Assembly: GCA_019323015.1 (NCBI GenBank)
Contig: JAHWHY010000001.1
Coordinates: forward strand, 50,908-114,907
Origin: Candidatus Woesearchaeota archaeon
Lineage (GTDB): Archaea > Nanobdellota > Nanobdellia > Woesearchaeales > ARS49
DNA length: 64,000 bases
Direction: 5' to 3'
Both the position numbers and the translations under genes were made by a program. Of the stretch, positions 7,111 to 14,957 are shown piece after piece (positions within the stretch are counted from its first letter, which is position 1; the number at the start of each line of letters is the position of its first letter). The notes under the pieces were generated by a model, which was given only the letters and a program-made list of their open reading frames with translations, made no database searches and was not told where the DNA came from.

Positions 7111-7725
7111 ATGAGTGAAAAAACACCATTCATTGTCTTGACAGTTGTATTTGTTGTAGGCATTGTAGGATTTGTCCTGATGATGACAGATGCAAATACA
7201 GGGGCACAATCTTATGGATCGTCTATTTATGAAAAAACAAGAGCCGCGGCAGAGACTCCCGGCGGAGATCCATCCCAGTTTGCTCGACAGGCTCTTGATC
7301 AGAGAGCATTGTATGGCAGCATGGTCCAACAAGGGGAAAATATAGCAACAATAGAGCAGAAAACAGGAATATCAACAGGACAAGCATATGCGCAATCTGG
7401 GGAGGCACTAGGAACTCTTGGCATGGCAGGAACTGTAAAGAAAGAAGACAGTTCAAGTATACCATATAAACGAGTAGTTGATAATAAGCGTGGCTGTAAA
7501 GTATTTGGAATTCAGCGTAGACTTGGTCAAATAGGACTTCAGTATGCTGCAGGAACAGAGACGCTAAGAGATAGTATTAGAATGTTAGAGTGCTATAGAT
7601 CCGGAGAGCAAACTGTAGAAGGGGAGATACCAATGGTTAGATCTGCAATCGCAAACAAGCCATTGATATGGGGTGCAGAGGATACGTACTGTTGTTTTTC
7701 ATCAGGACTGGAAGCAACTTACTAA
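7111..7725 (+). CDS. Small membrane-anchored protein, tandem family copy 2
   Basis: The longest member of the four-gene cluster (204 residues) starts 11 nt after copy 1 with its own GAGGTGA site, so the two are co-transcribed. The N-terminal anchor is FIVLTVVFVVGIVGFVLMM; the exported part is rich in Gly, Gln and Ser (residues 30-125), then contains KRGCKVFGIQRRLGQIG and ends near TYCCFSSG. The Cys-Cys near the C-terminus is shared with copies 1 and 4. The region resembles a spacer plus a compact disulfide domain. No known family recognised. Confidence 0.55.
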   Translation: MSEKTPFIVLTVVFVVGIVGFVLMMTDANTGAQSYGSSIYEKTRAAAETPGGDPSQFARQALDQRALYGSMVQQGENIATIEQKTGISTGQAYAQSGEALGTLGMAGTVKKEDSSSIPYKRVVDNKRGCKVFGIQRRLGQIGLQYAAGTETLRDSIRMLECYRSGEQTVEGEIPMVRSAIANKPLIWGAEDTYCCFSSGLEATY

Positions 7726-7734
7726 GAGCAAACA

Positions 7735-7743
7735 TTTATATAC
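7735..7743 (+). promoter_or_regulatory. TATA box upstream of copy 3
   Basis: TTTATATAC, identical to the box at 6659, lies 45-53 bp before the ATG at 7788, with the ribosome-binding site GAGGTGA at 7773-7779 in between. Copies 3 and 4 therefore probably form a second transcript. Confidence 0.55.
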
Positions 7744-7787
7744 TTAAATAAAAATAACCAAAGAATCAAAACGAGGTGAATACCAAA

Positions 7788-8183
7788 ATGGATGAAAAGA
7801 AGCATCTTTCACTGGTAATATTAGGAATTGTGGCAGTGATTGCAATAGTAGGATTGATCTTGTTGTTCAAAGGAGCAATGAGTGGAGCTTACAGCATATC
7901 TTCTACTGCATATGGTTTGGATAAATCCTATTCAGGAGCAAAGACAGACCGGTGGCAGGAAGTATATGGAAGCTGGGTAACTGGTGTTCCAGAAACATAT
8001 GAACAGCCAGTATACTATGCAGGATATTGGGACACAGGCTCTGCAGTTATGCAGGTCAAGCCAACTGTAACAAGGTCAACAAGCGTATTCACTTCACCTT
8101 GCTACCCAAACAGGCAAGCAAGCAGAGTAGAACAGATAGACTACTGGGTTGGAGACACTGCTTGTGAGATAATCCCTTGGTAA
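7788..8183 (+). CDS. Small membrane-anchored protein, tandem family copy 3
   Basis: 131 residues from the ATG that follows GAGGTGA by 8 nt. The anchor HLSLVILGIVAVIAIVGL is almost the same as that of copy 4, while the exported domain is rich in Tyr, Trp and Ser and holds two Cys (SPCYPN and TACEIIPW) that could form a disulfide. A Trp at the last position and lack of the CC pair distinguish it. Exported surface protein by inference only. Confidence 0.55.
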   Translation: MDEKKHLSLVILGIVAVIAIVGLILLFKGAMSGAYSISSTAYGLDKSYSGAKTDRWQEVYGSWVTGVPETYEQPVYYAGYWDTGSAVMQVKPTVTRSTSVFTSPCYPNRQASRVEQIDYWVGDTACEIIPW

Positions 8184-8217
8184 ATTTTTTATTTTTTTTA
8201 TCTATTTGGTGAAGTGA

Positions 8218-8586
8218 ATGAAACATTTTTCATTAGTGTTGCTAGGTGTTGTGGCAATTATTGCAATACTAGGACTTCTTTTATTATTCAAGGTTGAAGG
8301 CACAGGATTATTGATACATTCTATTGAAAAAGTGTATGTAGATGCTGAAAAAGCTCAAAACGCACCAGTAAGCAGGATATATGGCGCAGGAATATCACCA
8401 GAAGGTGTTATAAAGGAAACAACACAGAGAAAAGGCAGACAGCCATACAGCGATGTCTTAGGGTATGAACCTTGCGATGAAGGATATGCAATCGAGAACA
8501 TATACACATACAAACAAGGATGTGTTCCTGTAAAATACCCAAGATATTATATTGGAAAGCAATGCTGCCCAGTATCAATTTACTAG
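8218..8586 (+). CDS. Small membrane-anchored protein, tandem family copy 4
   Basis: 122 residues preceded by TTGGTGAAGTG. The N-terminal segment HFSLVLLGVVAIIAILGLL is a single membrane helix very similar to copy 3; the exported domain has Cys at GYEPCDEG and KQGCVPV and the C-terminal pair QCCPVSIY. Its stop overlaps the end of the convergent DUF2284 gene by 12 bp. Tandem paralogues with conserved anchors and divergent outer domains suggest surface structures under diversifying pressure. Confidence 0.55.
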   Translation: MKHFSLVLLGVVAIIAILGLLLLFKVEGTGLLIHSIEKVYVDAEKAQNAPVSRIYGAGISPEGVIKETTQRKGRQPYSDVLGYEPCDEGYAIENIYTYKQGCVPVKYPRYYIGKQCCPVSIY

Positions 8587-9030
8587 AATTATTGCATACG
8601 GCGGATATTCTCCGATTTTAGGCTGAGGCATGTTTTTCTTGAACTTTCTTATTGTTGTAAGAATATCAATACCTAGAGATTCTAAGGCAGGCCTTGCAGT
8701 ACTTTCGCCTTTGCACAAGGTGCAAGGGCCGTTTATCAAGGCAATGGCCTTGTAATTGCCTTCTTCAACAAGCTCTTTTTCCATCTCAAGAACTGCCTTC
8801 TGAAAATCCTCTTTCTTATTTCCAAGAATCAATACTGCTCTCCTAAACTCCTTAAGCAAGCGGTATGTCTGGTCAGGATGCATGGTGTGCTTGCAAGAAT
8901 CCTTTGTGTCATACCTGTACTTCAAGCCGACCCAGTGATTAACATAAATCTTAGAAGTATAGATTGACAGGGCTTCATCTATTCCATATTTTTTACCAAC
9001 CCTTAAAACAATGTCCACTTCATTTCCCAT
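8575..9030 (-). CDS. DUF2284 predicted metal-binding protein
   Basis: 151 residues. The C-terminal motif GPCTLCKGESTARPALESLG (about 100-119) followed by IDILTTIRKF is the core of DUF2284, a family of putative metal- or iron-sulfur-binding proteins. The N-terminal cluster of this family normally has further Cys before a CPPY-like motif; here that stretch reads KDSCKHTMHPDQ, so part of the ligand set appears lost or changed. Function unknown in the family. It is the last gene of the long minus-strand housekeeping block. Confidence 0.7.
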   Translation of the reverse strand: MGNEVDIVLRVGKKYGIDEALSIYTSKIYVNHWVGLKYRYDTKDSCKHTMHPDQTYRLLKEFRRAVLILGNKKEDFQKAVLEMEKELVEEGNYKAIALINGPCTLCKGESTARPALESLGIDILTTIRKFKKNMPQPKIGEYPPYAIILVN

Positions 9031-9103
9031 ATTGGACTTATTTTGCTGTTATGCTTTATATATTTAACTGTTTACAAGAATTTCCTTTAAAAAAGAAGAA
9101 AAA

Positions 9104-9982
9104 CTAGGCCTTCAAGGCCTTTGCAATGGTCTCAGACATGTCTATCTTGGAAGTAGGATTCTGAATAGTATTTGTTGTTATAACTCTAGCGCCAAGTTTT
9201 TTCAACATCTTTAGAGCCCCTTCAACAAAAAGACCATGAACACCAATACAGTAAATCTTCTTAGCACCCATTTTCTTGATTTGCTTTATCGGCTCAATCA
9301 TTGTGTGGCCAGTGCTGATGATGTCATCCACAATAACAACATTCTTTCCCTTGAACTCTGTACCCGGCTTTACAACAATCCTTACATGCCTGGAAGTATA
9401 TCTTTTTTTCTTCAAAACAGTTGCATGAACATGAATCTTGTCTGCAATAGCCTCTGCCCACTGATAACTCTCACTATCAGGACCGACAATAACTTCATTC
9501 TTAATATTTTTCTTTATGTATTTTGCAATTGCTTCATTAGCAGAAAGCTTTTTCGCAGAAATCTTGAAAATCTCTTTCAGACTGCTAATCCTGTGCAGAT
9601 GAGGATCAATTGTCATAATCCTGTCACAGCAGGTCATCAAAGCAGACATTATTGTGTTTGACTTGCATTCCCTAGGATAAAATCTCTTGTCCTGCCGCAT
9701 GTATGCTAAATAAGGGGCGACAACAGTCACTTTTTTTGCACCCAATTCTTTAGCAGTTCTTGAAGCAAAAATCAATTCAATCATGCTGTCATTAGGATTC
9801 GGGTGCATAGAGTTAATCAAGACAACTTCTTTTCCCTTAACATCCATAGGAAGGCGCAGATTAGTCTCGCCATCTGGAAACTGCTTAACAAACAGATTAG
9901 CATAAGGTGCTTTAAGCTTTCTCGCAACTTTTCTAGCAAGATCCTGTGAATTAGTGCCGCCAAAAATTACTTTTTTTGCCAT
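9104..9982 (-). CDS. prs: Ribose-phosphate pyrophosphokinase (PRPP synthetase)
   Basis: 292 residues. It makes PRPP from ATP and ribose 5-phosphate for nucleotide and amino-acid synthesis. Visible are the N-terminal FGGTNSQDLA, the metal/ATP segment TIDPHLHRI, the GPDSESYQWA segment and the PRPP-binding loop VVIVDDIISTGHTM. The ATG overlaps the last 16 nt of the enolase gene and is preceded by GGAGG, so the two are translationally linked. Length fits the archaeal class. Confidence 0.97.
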   Translation of the reverse strand: MAKKVIFGGTNSQDLARKVARKLKAPYANLFVKQFPDGETNLRLPMDVKGKEVVLINSMHPNPNDSMIELIFASRTAKELGAKKVTVVAPYLAYMRQDKRFYPRECKSNTIMSALMTCCDRIMTIDPHLHRISSLKEIFKISAKKLSANEAIAKYIKKNIKNEVIVGPDSESYQWAEAIADKIHVHATVLKKKRYTSRHVRIVVKPGTEFKGKNVVIVDDIISTGHTMIEPIKQIKKMGAKKIYCIGVHGLFVEGALKMLKKLGARVITTNTIQNPTSKIDMSETIAKALKA

Positions 9983-11238
9983 TTTATTTTTCCTCCATAC
10001 TTAGCTTTCTTACCAAGCTCTTCCTCGATTCGCAATAATTGATTATATTTTGCCAGTCTTTCCCCTCTGCAGGGAGCTCCTGACTTGATTTGGCTGTTTC
10101 CTAAACCAACTGCCAAGTCAGCAATAAAACTATCATCTGTCTCCCCACTTCTGTGAGAGACCATTACATTCCAGTTCTGCTTCATCGCAAGCTTTGCAGC
10201 TTCCATGGCTTCTGTAATGGTGCCAATCTGATTAACTTTTAATAATAATGCATTGCAGGAATCCATTATGATTGCTTTTTGGATTCTTTGTTGATTTGTG
10301 CATAATAGATCATCGCCAACAATCTGCACACCCTTGATTTTCTTATTCAATTTTGCAAAAGCATCAAAATCATCCTCAACAAAAGGATCTTCAATAGAGA
10401 CAATCGGGTAAGCATTCGCAGTCTCAATATAAGTCTCAATCAAATCATTTGTTTGCATTTCCTGCCCCTCAAGATAATACTTATTCCCCCTGTAAAAAGA
10501 GGTGGCAGCAGCATCAATACCTAACTTAATTTTTTTATAATAACCAAGTTCTTCAACAGCATCCATGATGTAATCAAAAGGATCCTCATAACAAGACATT
10601 GGCGGGGCAAAACCACCTTCATCACCGACATTAGTTGCACCTCTTCCATAATCTTTAGCCAATAATTTCTTTAATTCATGATAAACCTCAGAACCAATCT
10701 GCAATGCCTCCTTGAAAGACTTTGCACCTGTTGGAAGAAGCATATATTCCTGGATATCTAACTGATTTCCAGCATGCTTTCCGCCGTTGATTATGTTAAA
10801 AGCAGGAATCGGAAGAAGCAGTTTCTTGTTCTCAAACAGATTTGCAACATGCTTGTAAAGAGGAATGCTGTGCTCTCTTGCATATGCCTTGCAAAAAGCC
10901 ATGCTCACAGACAGAATGGCATTTGCACCTAATTTTTCCTTGTTGTAGGTTCCGTCTAACTTAATCATTAATCTATCTATCTTTTCCTGGTCAAATGATT
11001 TTCCAACAATCTTTTTTGCAATAGTTGTATTGACATTCTTTACTGCTTTTGTGACACCTAAACCCAAGTATCTCTTGCCGCCATCCCTTAACTCAACAGC
11101 TTCATGAACACCTTTTGAAGCACCAGAAGGAACACCAGCTCTAGAAACGCCGCTTCTTGTATAAATCTCTGTCTCAACAGTAGGGTTACCTCTAGAATCA
11201 AGAATCTCACGAGACTTAACCTTGAGTATCTTCAACAT
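9967..11238 (-). CDS. eno: Enolase
   Basis: 423 residues, full length for the family; converts 2-phosphoglycerate to phosphoenolpyruvate in the cytoplasm. Motifs in order: SREILDSRGNPTVE (9-22), GASKGVHEA, GDEGGFAPP (catalytic Glu region), SIEDPFVEDD (metal ligand), GDDLLCTN, LLLKVNQIGT (catalytic Lys) and VSHRSGETDD. Preceded by GGTGAT and an AT-rich promoter region. Lies between PAC2 and prs, the only glycolytic enzyme in the window. Confidence 0.98.
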   Translation of the reverse strand: MLKILKVKSREILDSRGNPTVETEIYTRSGVSRAGVPSGASKGVHEAVELRDGGKRYLGLGVTKAVKNVNTTIAKKIVGKSFDQEKIDRLMIKLDGTYNKEKLGANAILSVSMAFCKAYAREHSIPLYKHVANLFENKKLLLPIPAFNIINGGKHAGNQLDIQEYMLLPTGAKSFKEALQIGSEVYHELKKLLAKDYGRGATNVGDEGGFAPPMSCYEDPFDYIMDAVEELGYYKKIKLGIDAAATSFYRGNKYYLEGQEMQTNDLIETYIETANAYPIVSIEDPFVEDDFDAFAKLNKKIKGVQIVGDDLLCTNQQRIQKAIIMDSCNALLLKVNQIGTITEAMEAAKLAMKQNWNVMVSHRSGETDDSFIADLAVGLGNSQIKSGAPCRGERLAKYNQLLRIEEELGKKAKYGGKIKWQKK

Positions 11239-11290
11239 ATCACCTTTTTTAAGAAATAAGGGAATATTATGTTTTTAAATGTTGTGGTGC

Positions 11291-12091
11291 CTAACCAATA
11301 TAATTAACATCATTGCAGGATTTTCTTAATTTCTTTATTGCTTTTGTTCTCTGCAGGTCTGCAGGGCTTAACTGTGCTTGACTAAAGTCACCGTTTATTG
11401 CATCCATTTCCTTGTCAATTGTCTTGAAATTAAGTTTTAGATTAAATCTTTTGTTAAGAATTTTGAGAATCTCTCTTGTTCCCTTGACACCAAGATACAT
11501 AGGATGACCATAAGTTTCAGCAAGCAAAGAGACTGCTTTCATGTTTTTTCTGCCAGCAAGGCCAAGCAAGACACCAGAAACTCCGATAATCGGGCCTACG
11601 ACGCCGTACAAGTCATTATTCAAGGTTTTGATGCTCTTCTGATAAGCAGTAATCAACTCTTTGTTGTTTCCAGTGCAGAAGACGCCAGGATTCTTAGGCT
11701 CTGTCTTCATGGCAATACCGCCAAGAGTCACAATCTCACTGCACTCAAACTCATTAGCCATCTCAAGAACCTTATTAGAGAACTCATAACAAGATTCTTC
11801 GTCAATCGGCTGTACATCGCCTGCCAAAATCAACAAATCCTTTTTCTTGTTCTTGAACTTTTTGTAATAAACCTCAATAACAGGAAGTTCAACAAGATTA
11901 TTCTCATTAATGAAAACAGAGTGAGGAAAGCTAAAAGAAGTGAATTCTGCAATCTTTTTTGCTTTTATTTCCTCAATAAGAAAATCAACAGCCAGCTTGC
12001 CCACATTACCAATGCCTGGCAGGCCCTCAATAAAAACAGGATTTTTCAATTTAGGAATTTTGCCGGTGAACTCAATATTCCACATAGCCAT
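11291..12091 (-). CDS. PAC2-family protein (proteasome assembly chaperone-like)
   Basis: 266 residues with the archaeal PAC2/COG2047 opening: IPKLKNPVFIEGLPGIGNVG (13-32), then KKIAEFTSFSFPH, ILAGDVQP and the GVSGVLLGLAGRKN segment. Archaeal homologues act as proteasome assembly chaperones or ATP-independent chaperones. Its ATG shares one base with the nop10 stop (TAATG), so it is coupled to the translation gene cluster, the arrangement commonly seen in archaea. Confidence 0.85.
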   Translation of the reverse strand: MAMWNIEFTGKIPKLKNPVFIEGLPGIGNVGKLAVDFLIEEIKAKKIAEFTSFSFPHSVFINENNLVELPVIEVYYKKFKNKKKDLLILAGDVQPIDEESCYEFSNKVLEMANEFECSEIVTLGGIAMKTEPKNPGVFCTGNNKELITAYQKSIKTLNNDLYGVVGPIIGVSGVLLGLAGRKNMKAVSLLAETYGHPMYLGVKGTREILKILNKRFNLKLNFKTIDKEMDAINGDFSQAQLSPADLQRTKAIKKLRKSCNDVNYIG

Positions 12092-12243
12092 TATATCAAA
12101 CCTTTAGCTTTTCTTCGGTATTCAGCATACCTATCCTGCGGACTGTATTTTGCAGGAACAACTGTTGTTGCTTTTCCCTTGCACTTACACTTTTCTTTCA
12201 TTGTGTAAGCTCCACAGTTCTCGCACTTAAGTATGTGTTTAAT
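12091..12243 (-). CDS. nop10: Ribosome biogenesis protein Nop10
   Basis: Nop10 is the small zinc-ribbon subunit of H/ACA RNPs that guide pseudouridylation. The 50-residue product KHILKCENCGAYTMKEKC..., with CENC and CKCKG ligands and the SPQDRYAEYRR helix, spans the family without extra residues only if translation begins at ATT 12241-12243, which overlaps the aIF2-alpha stop (ATTAA). The first in-frame alternatives are a TTG 12 nt upstream and an ATG much further upstream inside aIF2-alpha, which would add 19 foreign residues. An ATT start, coupled to the upstream gene, or the TTG is therefore likely. Confidence 0.9.
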   Translation of the reverse strand: MKHILKCENCGAYTMKEKCKCKGKATTVVPAKYSPQDRYAEYRRKAKGLI

Positions 12244-13021
12244 CTTTCTCAATCCTCTTAAATTCCATATGAATCTTGTGTTTTTTTGAAAATTTCTCAA
12301 GTCCCTCGATAGCTTTTTTCAACACTTTCTCTGCACTTTTGTAATCTTCTGACTTAACCCAGATACTGTATACTCCTGTTCCTTTATACTTAATTAACGG
12401 GCCATTTTTAATAGACTCTGCTTCCTTAAGAGCCTGTTTAATAAGTTCAACACCATCAGGCGCATGGGAAGATAACATAAGGTCTCCGCCAATCTCAACT
12501 TCTGGAGGCTTTATTCGCTGAGTTATGGCATCTGTCAACTGCTTGGCAAGCTTTGCATCAATAAATTTTGACAAGTCAAGACCAGACAGCACAACATCCT
12601 CAAAAGCAGAAAACATACTAGGATATTTTTCCAGCAATTTCTGCGCAAGCTTATCATAAAGCTTGGTCTTGTCCTGCTTGTTCTCCTTAGCAACAATCTC
12701 AATAATCTTCTCAGCAAGCTGCTCCTGCTTTATCTGATTCAGCTTATTCCTTTTCTGCGCCTCATTAACCCTTCTTAATGAGAGGTCAATATGCCCTTTT
12801 TCTTTATCTATCCTTAGAACCTTACAGACAACCTTCTTGCCCTCAACAACATAATCCCTGATATTCCTTATCCTTCCAGGAGCAATCTCAGAGATGTGAA
12901 TCAAGCCGCTCCTATTGTTATATTCATCAAGCTTTACAAAAACAGAATGAAACTGAACTGCTGTAACAGTGCAGAGAACTAGCTCATCTTCCTCTGGAAA
13001 CCCCTCTTTCTTTAACAGCAC
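12239..13021 (-). CDS. eif2a: Translation initiation factor aIF2, alpha subunit
   Basis: 260 residues: an N-terminal S1 domain (EEDELVLCTVTAVQFHSVFV, then GLIHISEIAPGRIRNI), the central helical domain and the alpha-beta C-terminal domain that contacts the gamma subunit (GVYSIWVKSEDYKSAEKVL). The factor helps deliver initiator tRNA to the small subunit. It sits in the conserved archaeal order L44e, S27e, aIF2-alpha, Nop10, PAC2. Its last codons overlap the nop10 start. Confidence 0.97.
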   Translation of the reverse strand: MLLKKEGFPEEDELVLCTVTAVQFHSVFVKLDEYNNRSGLIHISEIAPGRIRNIRDYVVEGKKVVCKVLRIDKEKGHIDLSLRRVNEAQKRNKLNQIKQEQLAEKIIEIVAKENKQDKTKLYDKLAQKLLEKYPSMFSAFEDVVLSGLDLSKFIDAKLAKQLTDAITQRIKPPEVEIGGDLMLSSHAPDGVELIKQALKEAESIKNGPLIKYKGTGVYSIWVKSEDYKSAEKVLKKAIEGLEKFSKKHKIHMEFKRIEKD

Positions 13022-13050
13022 CTTACCACAGACCCCCCTTAGTTTAAAAT

Positions 13051-13236
13051 TTATTCAAGCACTTCAAGTACCCTTGCCTTAACCCGTGTCTTTCCACCAG
13101 TAGGCTCTGCAAGAGGCTTACTGCAGACAAGACAATTAACAATTGTTGAAGCCTTGCCAAAAACAATCTGCTCATTCTTGCATTTAGGACATCTAAGTTT
13201 GATAAATTTTGCATCAGTTTCCTTGATTGATTTCAT
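13051..13236 (-). CDS. rps27e: Ribosomal protein S27e
   Basis: 61 residues with the four-Cys zinc finger of S27e (CPKCKN and CLVCSKPL) and the end GGKTRVKARVLEVLE typical of the family. Its ATG overlaps the L44e stop by 4 nt (ATGA), and aIF2-alpha follows after 29 nt. Confidence 0.95.
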   Translation of the reverse strand: MKSIKETDAKFIKLRCPKCKNEQIVFGKASTIVNCLVCSKPLAEPTGGKTRVKARVLEVLE

Positions 13237-13547
13237 TTGAACTCAATCCTCCTTGAACGCCAAGCCTTGCCAGCTGTATGCGCCTTCTTGCACTCAGTGC
13301 AGGTATAACGCAAATCAACTTTTTTTGACTGCTTCTTGCCAGTCATCTTCCACTTGCTCAATGCAGGCTTAGAGTAACGGCCCTTGGAACCTGCTGTGAG
13401 CGCGCCCCTTTTCTTGGCCCTTTTCTTGCTGCCATAACTCTGAGGATGCGCAGTACCAACAGTCCTTTTCTTTGCCTCAGTAACCTTGTGCTCAGTATGT
13501 TTCTTGCACTTAGGACAATGCATTCTTTTAGTTTTAGGTAATTTCAT
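13233..13547 (-). CDS. rpl44e: Ribosomal protein L44e
   Basis: 104 residues beginning MKLPKTKRMHCPKCKKHTEH, with a second zinc pair YTCTECKKAH near residue 84 and the basic linker GSKKRAKKRGALTAGSKGRY between them. Matches the archaeal/eukaryal large-subunit protein L44e in length and motif order. First gene of the translation block; preceded by GAGGTTTAT and by a 65-bp AT-rich gap after gins51. Confidence 0.96.
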   Translation of the reverse strand: MKLPKTKRMHCPKCKKHTEHKVTEAKKRTVGTAHPQSYGSKKRAKKRGALTAGSKGRYSKPALSKWKMTGKKQSKKVDLRYTCTECKKAHTAGKAWRSRRIEFK

Positions 13548-13612
13548 TATAAACCTCTTATTACTCTGCTGAGCAGGTATTTATTTAAAAAGCTTACGAA
13601 AATTACACGACA

Positions 13613-14305
13613 TCACTCTGCAATAGAAGCACTACCTTTATTAACCAAGATATCTGCAATCTCTTTCGGCAGTTCTGCAGTTGTCTCAGGCTCAAAAGGG
13701 CCGTATAATTCAAGCTCTTTACCAACAAACTGCTCAACTTTCTGCAGGAATTTCACCTTGACTTTCGCAGGTTCAGAAGAAGAAGTTGCAGGTTCTGGCT
13801 TTGGAACAGGTTCAGGCGGGGAGGGCTCTGGTTCAGGGGCAGGAGGCTCGGGAACAGGTTCAGGAGGCTGTTTAATCTCAGGAGCCTTTAACTCAAGCAA
13901 GCTAAGCAGGATATCTTTTCTAAAACCATCAAGAATCTTTATGGTTTCATTATATAATTCATGCTCTTTTGCAAGCAGATTTGTTGTGTCGATTATGTTT
14001 GAATTTGTTTTTGACTTGTTCAATGCCATTTCAATAATCTTTTTTTCTCTTCTTTCATAAATCTCTTTCAGGATTCTTCTTACATTATTCAGCTGAATCT
14101 GGGTGTTTTCCTTTTCTTCAACAGAAAACATGTCAAACTTGCCTGCAGCTTCCTGCACAATCCTTGTCTTTTCCTGTAAGTATTCAAGAACATCACGGAA
14201 AAAAGATTCCTCAAGCTTCTGAAGCTCATCCTTGCTCTTTTCCCTACGAAGAACCTCATACAAAGTTTCATATGTAATCCTTATCTCTTTAGAATCCTCT
14301 CCCAT
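13613..14305 (-). CDS. gins51: Archaeal GINS subunit Gins51
   Basis: 230 residues from the ATG that follows GGGGGT; an upstream extension is AT-rich and non-conserved. The N-terminal helical A domain (ITYETLYEVLRREKSKDELQ) is joined by a Pro/Glu-rich linker (about 150-180) to the small C-terminal B domain (KVEQFVGKELELYGPFEP, then AELPKEIADILVNKG), the order of Gins51 (Sld5/Psf1 type). GINS joins MCM and Cdc45/GAN in the replicative helicase complex. Location next to L44e is usual in archaea. Confidence 0.88.
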   Translation of the reverse strand: MGEDSKEIRITYETLYEVLRREKSKDELQKLEESFFRDVLEYLQEKTRIVQEAAGKFDMFSVEEKENTQIQLNNVRRILKEIYERREKKIIEMALNKSKTNSNIIDTTNLLAKEHELYNETIKILDGFRKDILLSLLELKAPEIKQPPEPVPEPPAPEPEPSPPEPVPKPEPATSSSEPAKVKVKFLQKVEQFVGKELELYGPFEPETTAELPKEIADILVNKGSASIAE

Positions 14306-14348
14306 TATAACCCCCAGGATAAGAAATGTATAGGTGATATTTATATTT

Positions 14349-14957
14349 TTAGTATTCAATGCCTCTTCTGGCACCAATGCCCTGCTCCCAGGGGTGCTTG
14401 ACCTGCTTTATTTCACTAACATAATCTGCGCGGTCCATTATTGCCTGGGGCGCGTTCCTGCCAGTTAGAACAACCTCAACATTATCCGGCTTTTCATCAA
14501 GCAGCCTAATGACATCTTTGCTCTCAATAAGATTTTTTGCAAGAGCACAATTAATCTCATCAAGAACAACAAGATTATACTTGCCAGACTTGATTATGTT
14601 TGCAGCATGCTCTAAAGCTCTTCTAGCAGGCTCTCTTTCAGCAGCGTCTGGCAAAAAAATAAACCTGCCGTCAGTTCCTTCTGTATCACCAGTTCCATCA
14701 AATTCAAACATCTTAGACTGCTTGTCAGCAAGAGCATCCTTACCAAACTGTGCAATCTTTATATTAGGAATATACTTTTTCACGCTGAACAATTCCCCAG
14801 TATCTCCAGACTTCATAAACTGGATAATATAAGTAGAAAAACCCTGGCCAATAGCACGAAGACTAAGGCCAAGTGAAGCAGAAGTTTTCCCTTTTCCTTC
14901 TCCAGTATACACCTGGATTAATCCTAGCTTGCTTGGAGTCATAGTTATACACTGCAT
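14349..14957 (-). CDS. cobO: Cob(I)alamin adenosyltransferase (CobO/CobA type)
   Basis: About 200 residues. The P-loop GEGKGKTSASLG and GLIQVYTG just before it, FMKSGDTGE, and VVLDEINCALAKNL are the CobA/CobO signatures. The enzyme adds the 5-prime deoxyadenosyl group to reduced cobalamin, giving the cofactor used by the upstream class II ribonucleotide reductase. The first ATG overlaps the nrdJ stop by 13 nt; a second ATG at 14942, two bases after that stop, gives the usual N-terminus and is the likelier start. Confidence 0.95.
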   Translation of the reverse strand: MQCITMTPSKLGLIQVYTGEGKGKTSASLGLSLRAIGQGFSTYIIQFMKSGDTGELFSVKKYIPNIKIAQFGKDALADKQSKMFEFDGTGDTEGTDGRFIFLPDAAEREPARRALEHAANIIKSGKYNLVVLDEINCALAKNLIESKDVIRLLDEKPDNVEVVLTGRNAPQAIMDRADYVSEIKQVKHPWEQGIGARRGIEY

